41,295 nt of DNA from DATLYB01 sp964502525 (lineage in GTDB: Bacteria; Bacteroidota; Bacteroidia; Chitinophagales; CAIOSU01). A program made the translations under genes and the position numbers. The stretch covers positions 1-41,295 of the forward strand of contig CAZCXH010000025.1 of assembly GCA_964502525.1 (NCBI GenBank). The letters run 5' to 3'. Positions 37,201 to 41,295 of this stretch are shown piece by piece. Position 1 is the first letter of the stretch; the number at the start of each line of letters is the position of its first letter. The notes under the pieces are model-generated. The model was not told where the DNA came from. It did not search any database and worked only from the letters and a program-made list of their open reading frames with translations.

Positions 37201-37364
37201 AAGTGATGACAATGAAAGAAAGTTTATCAGCCGGAGAGCACAGGATAGAATGGGATGGCAATGACGATGCAGGCAGTGCCCTGAGCAACGGAGTGTATCA
37301 CTTAAGGATGATGGCGGGGGATGAAATTTTGAGCGGCAAGCTGATGCTGATAAGGAAGGAATAA
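34251..37364 (+). CDS. T9SS protein with PPC-like repeats, SprB repeats, dockerin-like and cohesin-like domains
   Basis: A 1037-residue secreted protein. A signal peptide (about 1-20, ending LNAQ) is followed by four PPC-like beta-sandwich repeats of about 114 residues (about 22-475; VVLRMTEGGGSDNDELLWP core), two of them almost identical. Two SprB-type repeats follow (about 480-625; GGTPPYTYVWSTG, GGTPPYYYDWSNG). Residues 672-735 hold two loop-helix units (DITTNNGVSTLDILLIRSHI and DVNDTNSVSTQDILLIRSVI) of dockerin type I form, and about 800-930 resemble a cohesin beta-sandwich (ITVPVRVKDFAGITGYQFTV). The end (LSVQPNPFSNSTNIVFTL, YDILGKEV) is a type A T9SS domain. Such proteins usually assemble surface or secreted complexes; the partner is unknown. 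Confidence 0.82.
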   Translation: MKTRIIFSVALLVLFNQLNAQNTISYGQTLTGSISIPGEVHQYFFTVSNDDQVIIRMTEGGSDNDELLSPSVELYDPSGNIVDSHTDHLQAQLFVTLSVPGTYTILVSDDVTVNGPNTGDYALFLQRTFLPGSASLLTYGQTVEASIDIDGEHDGYTFYGTAGDQVVLRMTEGGGSDNDELLWPIIELFDSTGTPVDTHTHHLQAHLFITLSATGTYTIIVSDDVNVHGSNTGYYTLFVQRTFAPGNDSLITYGQTVEALIDIEGEHDSYTFYGTAGDQVVLRMTEGGGSDNDELLWPIIELFDSTGTPVDTHTHHLQAHLFITLSATGTYTIIVSDDVNVHGSNTGYYTLFVQRTFAPGNDSLITYGQTVSGSIDIEGEFDTYTFLGSQCDSVTIRMTEGSSSIRISPAVELYDPDGTLLISESNSVQAQVGFDLSKNGQYTIIAGEDVTNGSDWGDYSIFIFGFNPGGIASTSVIKNASCYDGGDGEIDINIIGGTPPYTYVWSTGDTSQDVSNLTAGSYYVTVSDAADCARAFLFAVSEPLPLSLESVISCASCIGCSDGAIDLSVSGGTPPYYYDWSNGVATEDNTDLVTGTYSVTVTDSLNCAATGSYIVSEPSPVTISGSVTSELGDSIRSVSVNMSSWDIDSTVITHAGDYSLTGYKCGEYTITPSKDNDITTNNGVSTLDILLIRSHILNILLLNSPYKIIAADVNDTNSVSTQDILLIRSVILQSNPTFPNGKLWTFVPNDYVFPDPQNPFSYPTTRTYNNLTSNVTDADFIGIKLGDVNNDWTPKTGAVGEVNFLMDDYNTLPGSEITVPVRVKDFAGITGYQFTVSWDATVLSLLEVNNQSLNGYYGMGRTTEGYLTTSWYDDMAQEKTLSDNAVAFELKFRATGASGTSSEIKISSELTASEAYNANLDLLSVIPTNGMVKVGNASAIYNLTSNIYNLSVQPNPFSNSTNIVFTLPKDETVSLAIYDILGKEVMTMKESLSAGEHRIEWDGNDDAGSALSNGVYHLRMMAGDEILSGKLMLIRKE
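34734..35359 (+). repeat. 284-bp perfect repeat, two copies offset by 342 bp
   Basis: Positions 34734-35017 and 35076-35359 read as identical, with an offset of 342 bases (114 codons), exactly one PPC-like unit. Differences begin on both sides of the block. Identity at synonymous sites implies very recent duplication or gene conversion, or an assembly artefact. Confidence 0.85.
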
Positions 37365-37400
37365 AACATTGATTTATGCAACGACAAAACCCCGAAACGC

Positions 37401-37658
37401 CTAATAATGGTATCTGCATCCTATAACAATAATGGCATCGCCAGAAACTTTGTAGATAAGGCGGTGCTGGCGGTTAATTCTTCGCGACCAGTATCCCTTG
37501 AGCCGATGTTTGAGCGGTTCGGGTTTGCCTATTCCTTTAAAAGGATTTTGACGGGCGTCATCCAGCAATTCAATGATTCTTCTGAAAATCTGTTCGTCTG
37601 TCCGTTCCCACTCGTGAAATTGTTTCAGCGCATTCTCTTCAAACTGTATGCGCCTCAT
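37401..37658 (-). CDS. YoeB/Txe-type mRNA interferase toxin
   Basis: An 85-residue RelE-superfamily protein of YoeB/Txe type: QFHEWERTDEQIFRRIIELL (about 13-32), then the characteristic GIGKPEPLKHRLKGYWSRRI (about 42-61), RLIYKV and the C-terminal RYHY. YoeB cleaves mRNA in the ribosomal A site; the Glu (in PEPL), Arg (RRINRQHRL) and terminal His-Tyr are the residues used by the family. The length is standard. It overlaps the upstream antitoxin gene by 4 bases, so the pair is translationally coupled, and it converges on the T9SS gene at 37364. Confidence 0.88.
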   Translation of the reverse strand: MRRIQFEENALKQFHEWERTDEQIFRRIIELLDDARQNPFKGIGKPEPLKHRLKGYWSRRINRQHRLIYKVSGDAIIVIGCRYHY

Positions 37659-37888
37659 TTCTTGCGGAGATATTTTTCAATATCTACTTCCACCAGTTTT
37701 CCCTTTTGTACATTTCTCAATGACTTTTCAAGCGCCTTGCGATTGGCGGAACTGCCCAGCAAATATTCAGTTTCATCCTGCTCTTCTTCAATAGTAATGG
37801 ATATGCGCTTGCTTTTGAACATCATGCGCAAAGCTTTAAAGAAATTCTCATTCAATTCGCTGGTTTTTATATGGAAAGTAGCAGCCAT
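37655..37888 (-). CDS. Antitoxin partner of the YoeB-type toxin
   Basis: A 77-residue protein from the ATG at 37888. A longer frame exists from 37942, but the promoter box at 37907-37914 would lie inside it, which favours the shorter form. The sequence MAATFHIKTSELNENFFKAL leads into a ribbon- or helix-type DNA-binding section (about 20-35, basic KSKRISITIEEE) and an acidic-basic C-terminus (KGKLVEVDIEKYLRKK) likely to wrap the toxin. It is not an evident Phd/YefM antitoxin, the usual partner of YoeB; the role is assigned from position and overlap. Confidence 0.7.
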   Translation of the reverse strand: MAATFHIKTSELNENFFKALRMMFKSKRISITIEEEQDETEYLLGSSANRKALEKSLRNVQKGKLVEVDIEKYLRKK

Positions 37889-37906
37889 TGTAAAAAAATT
37901 CTTTCC

Positions 37907-37914
37907 CAAAGATA
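37907..37914 (-). promoter_or_regulatory. -7 element of the YoeB operon promoter
   Basis: Minus strand TATCTTTG is a full match to TAnnTTTG. No clear -33 box is present at 19-21 bases (T-rich instead). Transcription from about 37900 would give a 12-base leader for the ATG at 37888. Confidence 0.55.
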
Positions 37915-38019
37915 AAAGTTTAGGATTTAAAAAATGGAGCATCAGGATACAAGCATCAAGTATGCCTGGTCAGGGTTATGCAATGACGATTTAACAAATT
38001 AACTAAAAAACAATGCACC

Positions 38020-38531
38020 ATGAAAAAGCTATTTCTCTTGCTTGCAATACTCGAAACCGGTTTGCAAGCCTTTTCACAGGAATTGGGCGACCGCTTCGAG
38101 GGAGGCATAGTGTTCTTCCTCAACCCCGTCAAGAATTATGGGCTGATTGTCTCTGCCAAAGACCTGGCGAAGGACGTGGAGTGGGGGAAAAATGGCGAGT
38201 ATGGCGCGTCCAACATGGATGACGGCAGGGAGAATGTGAAGCTGTTAAAGAAAGACAAAAATTCGATGTGTTTGCCGCTTACGTCTGCGATACTTCAAAG
38301 CTTGGCGGCTATGACGACTGGTATCTTCCCGCCATCAATGAACTGGAAAAAATTCACCAGCAGCGCGACATCATCGGCACTTTCGCCATGAAGGATTATT
38401 GCAGCTCCACCGAATACGGCTTGCGGGATTCCTGGAACGTGCACTTCCGCCCGCACCACCGGGTGGTGTTTTACTACAACAAGGTGGATGTATATAATGT
38501 GCGATGTGTCAGGAGGTTTGAGATGGAATGA
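38020..38531 (+). pseudogene. DUF1566-like secreted protein, frameshifted
   Basis: The first frame (38020 onward) gives a signal peptide (about 1-19, ending AFSQ) and a mature part with GGIVFFLNPVKNYGLIVSAK. At about 38257-38261, in a run of five A, the sequence moves to the -1 frame, which then continues KFDVFAAYVCDTSKLGG, GYDDWYLPAINELEKI, YCSSTEYG and a final VRCVRRFEME. Together they form one DUF1566/Fib_succ_major-like lectin-type domain (WYLPAINEL and the S-S-T-E-Y segment are its hallmarks). One extra A in the run would restore a single frame of about 170 residues. It may be a sequencing error, a true mutation or, less likely, programmed slippage: the run lacks a full slippery heptamer. 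Confidence 0.75.
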
Positions 38532-38583
38532 TATCAGCTTTTATATTTACCGGAGAATCTGGAAAGATCATGTTTGAATTTCT

Positions 38584-39144
38584 ATGGCTGCCGACTTGAA
38601 GATTACGGTTGACAGGAACACCTTTCTTGCGCTGAGAAAGGAACGCGATGCATCCGTCATGTTCAACCTCATTGAAAAAGACAGGCGTTATTTGAAGGAG
38701 TGGCTTCCCTGGCTGGATACCAGCAAAACGGTTGAAAATTCCCTCAACCACATAAAAGCTACGCGCGCTCAATTTGAAAGCAGGAAAAGCCTAACGCTCG
38801 GGATATGGCACCGGAAGCAACTGTGCGGTGTGGCGGGATTCCACACCCTTGACTGGGCTAACAGTTGCGGCAAAATCGGATATTGGCTTGGCGCTGATTA
38901 CCAGGGTAAGGGCATCATGGTAAATTCATGCAAAAAATTAGTGGAGTACGGTTTCAATAAATTAAAACTGAACCGCATTGAAATCATGTGCGCCACAAAA
39001 AATAAAAAGAGCAGGGCAATCCCGGAGCGGCTTGGCTTCGAATTGGAAGGTGTGAGCCGGCAGGCGGAATTTCTGTATGACCACTTTGTTGACGTTGCCA
39101 TTTACGGGATGACAAAAGACAGATGGCGAAAGCCTTCAAAGTGA
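38584..39144 (+). CDS. GNAT N-acetyltransferase (RimJ/RimL type)
   Basis: A 186-residue protein resembling ribosomal-protein-serine/alanine acetyltransferases of the RimL group. Visible are GIWHRKQLCGVAGFHTLDW (about 78-96), the strand 4/CoA-binding region KIGYWLGADYQGKGIM (about 98-113, with the Q-x-G-K-G-I version of the pyrophosphate loop), and the RIEIMCATKNKKSRAIPERLGF segment (split: RIEIMCATKNKKS, AIPERLGFELEGV). It acetylates an N-terminus or small amine using acetyl-CoA. The substrate is unknown. The ATG at 38584 follows the DUF1566-like stop by 52 bases. Confidence 0.88.
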   Translation: MAADLKITVDRNTFLALRKERDASVMFNLIEKDRRYLKEWLPWLDTSKTVENSLNHIKATRAQFESRKSLTLGIWHRKQLCGVAGFHTLDWANSCGKIGYWLGADYQGKGIMVNSCKKLVEYGFNKLKLNRIEIMCATKNKKSRAIPERLGFELEGVSRQAEFLYDHFVDVAIYGMTKDRWRKPSK

Positions 39145-39254
39145 CAGAAATATGAAAATGCAAAGAGCAAAAGGGTAATGTCTCGACACTCGTCCCCTCT
39201 GGATGCAAAAATCCAAGTTAAAGTCAAAATGAAATTGTTCAACAACACCATAAA

Positions 39255-39713
39255 ATGAAACCGGAATGTTTCTTCTGCAAGCTTGTAAGAGGCGAGGTTA
39301 AATCCTATAAGTTCTGGGAGGATGATAATCATGTTGCCGTATTAACTCCATTTCCCAACACGGTGGGCTTCACCGTAGTCATCACCAAAGAGCACTACCC
39401 CAGCTATTGCTTCAATTTGGATGACAAGGTTCTTTCCGACCTGATAGTTGCCTCAAAGAAAGTGGGCAAGCTGCTGGATAGAAAGCTGGAAGACGTTGGC
39501 AGGACCGGACTGATCATGGAAGGGTTTGGCGTTGACCACGCTCACGCGAAATTGTTCCCGATGCATGGCACGGCTAACATGAAAGAATGGAAACCTATTC
39601 TATCCAAACAGAAAAATTTTTTTGAGAGATACGAGGGCTATATCTCCTCGCATGACGGGGAAAAGATGGCGGATGACGAGCTGGAGAGGATAGCAGCATT
39701 GCTCAGGAGATGA
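39255..39713 (+). CDS. HIT family nucleotide hydrolase/transferase
   Basis: A 152-residue histidine-triad protein. The N-terminal CFFCKLVRGE has the usual two-cysteine start; NTVGFTVVITKEHYPSY (about 35-51) and the triad region GVDHAHAKLFPMHG (about 95-108) follow. In the classic H-x-H-x-H motif the middle His is the nucleophile; here the triad reads H-A-H-A-K, so the nucleophile is kept and the third His is Lys. HIT proteins cleave phosphate bonds in dinucleoside polyphosphates or nucleoside phosphoramidates. Substrate not readable. Confidence 0.88.
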   Translation: MKPECFFCKLVRGEVKSYKFWEDDNHVAVLTPFPNTVGFTVVITKEHYPSYCFNLDDKVLSDLIVASKKVGKLLDRKLEDVGRTGLIMEGFGVDHAHAKLFPMHGTANMKEWKPILSKQKNFFERYEGYISSHDGEKMADDELERIAALLRR

Positions 39714-39753
39714 GGACATATTAAGCTGGCATCCGACAAAAAATCCAGCAAGA

Positions 39754-40600
39754 TGCAGAAACCACAGAGCACACTGAGGCATGCACGGAGGTAAAGGAGA
39801 AAAACAATTTGTATTCTCTGTTACCTCTGTGTGTGTGTCCTGCGATGGATGAGGACACTTTCAAAAATAGTTCTTTGAAATCATCTATCACAACTTTAGA
39901 TGAGATGAGAGAATCTTGGTAAGAATCAGGATGGCCTCTCGGATACGCATTACCGGATGTGTTTCCAATCCACCCTACGGTGCTTACCTTTCAAGGGTTG
40001 GTACTAAACGGATAGGGAAAAGGCAGAAAGTTCCGCCTTATGGCGGAGCGGAAATCTGTCAGGAGCAGGTATAGGAGCTGAACGAAAGTGAACCGTACGA
40101 TGACGTGTCGAAAGTAACCTTTATGAGACTGAGAACCGTGTGCTGGGACTGTCACACGGGAAAAGGGCAGAGAGCACCGGACATATCGGTTGCCCCGGTC
40201 TCCGGCATTAAGATGGCAGGAACTAAACTATGGCTCATCTAAGGAACAGGAGAACCTACCCATTGGTGCTAAGAGAGAATGCCGAACAGCCGCAAGGATG
40301 AGGCAGAGAGTATCAAGACAATGGAGTAGGGGCGGATTAACCCGTAGTAGCGAAAGTGTCAAATTAATTCCGATAAAAATCGGGATGAGCGAAGGGGTTA
40401 ACAAACTCAAGGCGACTTGCCAACCTTGAATTATCAGGGGATGAGCGTTATGTAGAGCCTGTCAACCTAAAATGGTTGCATGAGTTTGAAGAGCCGTGTG
40501 ATGGGAGACTATCAAGCACGGTTCTGTGAGAGGTTTGGGGGTGAGATTCCCCCTTACCTACTCGACTGCATTTCCCTCTGCTACCTCTGCGGTTTCTGCA
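39754..40600. repeat. Inverted-repeat intergenic element interrupted by a group II intron
   Basis: The arms TGCAGAAACCACAGAG (39754-39769) and CTCTGCGGTTTCTGCA (40585-40600) are inverted repeats at 15 of 16 positions. A third related word, CTCTGTTACCTCTGTG, ends at the intron boundary (39816-39831). Without the intron the element would be about 111 bases and could fold into a hairpin. It is a typical dispersed intergenic repeat layout; function unknown. Confidence 0.7.
39831..40566 (+). mobile_element. ORF-less group II intron
   Basis: The 736-base segment has the 3' half of a bacterial group II intron. Domain V is the canonical 34 bases (40491-40524): a GAGCCGTG/CACGGTTC lower stem, a 2-base bulge, a GATGG/CTATC upper stem and a GAGA tetraloop, with the AGC catalytic triad. 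Domain VI (about 40528-40566) is a G-rich/C-rich stem ending CTACTCGAC, the usual 3' splice sequence. The 5' end GTGTG at 39831 is set by pairing: the six bases before it (CTCTGT, 39825-39830) can pair with GCAGAG at 40167-40172 as IBS1/EBS1. Where the reverse transcriptase would be inserted (after AACCCGTAGTAGCGA, about 40340) there is only a short linker, so the intron encodes no maturase and would need one in trans. The 5' boundary is less certain than the 3' one. Confidence 0.85.
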
Positions 40601-40670
40601 TTTCTTAGTTCATAACCGGTTTGGAAATTTGTCGTAAGGCGCATAAAAAGAATCACACAACCATAAGGGA

Positions 40671-40729
40671 TAAATTTCAAACATTCATCCGATGACTCCC
40701 AGTCATCGGATGAATCCATTCGAAATTTA
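40671..40729. repeat. Long palindrome
   Basis: A perfect 15-bp inverted repeat (ATTCATCCGATGACT at 40683-40697, its complement at 40701-40715) closes a 3-base loop. Outside it TAAATTTC (40671-40678) and GAAATTTA (40722-40729) extend the pairing with small internal mismatches. No T-run follows, so it is not an ordinary terminator. It may be a REP/MITE-like element or a regulatory hairpin. Confidence 0.75.
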
Positions 40730-40825
40730 GGGGACCCGTTTCTTTTGTGCCCCTGGGTGAAAAAATCAATTTACCTTTATTTCATTGAATAATACCATTT
40801 AGCATTAGAAACTGGTCTAAAGGAA

Positions 40826-40890
40826 GTCACCCTGAGTTTATCGAAGGGTGGCGCAAGCCCCGCACCATGCTTCGATGAACTCAGCATGAC
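40826..40890. repeat. Intergenic inverted repeat of the CCCTGAG...CTCAGCATGAC type
   Basis: GTCACCCTGAGTTTATCGAA and TTCGATGAACTCAGCATGAC face each other around a GC-rich centre. The same words recur in many bacterial genomes as a dispersed hairpin repeat. It lies 44 bases upstream of the broken GNAT gene. Between 40730 and 40825 I see only AT-rich sequence and no gene. Confidence 0.65.
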
Positions 40891-40934
40891 GGCTTGTGCT
40901 CAATGGGCTATTTTCAATGTCTAAATGGTATAAT

Positions 40935-41243
40935 ATGCAAGACATCTCCATCAGAGAGGCAACCCCGAATGACATTGATGAAATGACAGCGATTTGGCTC
41001 GATGCAATGAGGCTTCACGAAAAGTGGGACAGCCGCTGCAGATTGATGGATGATGCTGCAACGGGCTTTAAATCTTTTTTGGGAAAGTCATTGCAGAATG
41101 ATAAAGAGGATTCCTTGTGGCTGGTCCGGAAAGCGGAGGGGCGATGACTGGCGTTGGAGAAGCTTATATTCAAAACATTGCTCCGCCCTTTTATCCGGGC
41201 AGAAAAGGGTGGATATCGTTTGTCGGGGTGAAGCCGGAATTTA
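40935..41243 (+). pseudogene. GNAT acetyltransferase gene, frameshifted and truncated
   Basis: From the ATG at 40935, residues ISIREATPNDIDEMTAIWLD to SLWLVRKAEG read as the start of a GNAT domain. At a run of four G (41137-41141) the frame breaks and the first frame stops. Adding one G would continue it as AMTGVGEAYIQN, then FYPGRKGWISFVGV, the expected GNAT strands. The similarity then ends at about 41243, where the dispersed repeat 41244-41278 begins, before the acetyl-CoA loop (Q-x-x-G-x-G/A). The second frame stays open to the window end. So the gene is damaged twice: one homopolymer indel and one truncation at a repeat. An upstream GTG at 40896 is in frame but less likely. Confidence 0.7.
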
Positions 41244-41278
41244 AGAGACTGTTTAAAATTAAAAATAGAACGCAGATG
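41244..41278 (-). repeat. Intergenic repeat, copy 2 (inverted relative to 58-92)
   Basis: Matches the reverse complement of 58-92 at 33 of 35 bases. It begins exactly where the GNAT similarity ends, so insertion of or recombination at this repeat may have removed the rest of that gene. After 41278 the words CGCAG and GATGACGCAG repeat once more before the window ends. Confidence 0.7.
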
Positions 41279-41295
41279 ACGCAGAAAAATAGGAT

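Noticed and set aside
37889..37942. Extended antitoxin N-terminus
   Set aside because: The promoter -7 box (37907-37914) lies within this segment, so it is probably untranslated.
38255..38265. Programmed -1 frameshifting in the DUF1566-like gene
   Set aside because: The A-run is preceded by C and does not form a full X-XXY-YYZ slippery heptamer; an indel is simpler.
40190..40429. 79-codon frame inside the group II intron
   Set aside because: It lies in intron domains I-IV, has no reverse transcriptase motifs, and is best explained as structured RNA.

Overview
The window comes from a member of the Bacteroidota, probably a free-living, gliding-type lineage (Chitinophagales- or Sphingobacteriales-like; genus not resolvable). 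Four large secreted proteins end in type IX secretion (T9SS) sorting domains: one type B (CHU_C, gliding-motility-associated) and three type A. Several start sites are preceded by the Bacteroidota promoter pattern TTTG-N18..21-TAnnTTTG, and there is a bTHX ribosomal protein gene. Shine-Dalgarno sequences are mostly absent.

Layout. Positions 1-4.5 kb hold housekeeping genes: a MiaE-like tRNA hydroxylase, PdxH, a family 2 glycosyltransferase, bTHX, an HU protein and a Crp/Fnr regulator. Positions 4.6-11.3 kb are one gene for a 2228-residue PKD/Ig-like adhesin-type protein. After a gene-poor stretch with a truncated membrane-protein gene (11.3-12.3 kb) comes a T9SS-secreted PNGase F-like protein, followed 30 bp later by a TPR-CHAT protease-like gene. 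A divergently oriented sigma factor/putative anti-sigma pair lies between this gene and a second TPR-CHAT paralogue (14.3-21.2 kb). Positions 21.3-31.5 kb hold three small envelope or secreted protein genes and a giant 3082-residue protein on the minus strand. Positions 31.6-37.4 kb carry a methyltransferase, a small two-gene operon with toxin-antitoxin layout, an outer-membrane barrel-like protein and a PPC/SprB/dockerin-like/cohesin-like T9SS protein. The last 4 kb are accessory: a YoeB-type toxin operon, a frameshifted DUF1566-like gene, a GNAT acetyltransferase, a HIT protein, an ORF-less group II intron, several palindromic intergenic repeats and a broken GNAT gene.

How the genes may work together. 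The most unusual block is 14271-21229. Two paralogous TPR-CHAT proteins, both keeping the His/Cys dyad, flank an ECF-type sigma factor gene that overlaps by 4 bp a 227-residue soluble protein with an anti-sigma-like N-terminus. This gene set recalls the TPR-CHAT/Csx30/sigma arrangement of type III-E CRISPR systems, but no Cas genes are present. A protease-gated sigma switch is inferred here, not shown.

The other notable items are the giant protein, whose repeats count out as five blocks of exactly seven (35 blades, read as five beta-propellers), and a compact group II intron lying inside an inverted-repeat intergenic element.
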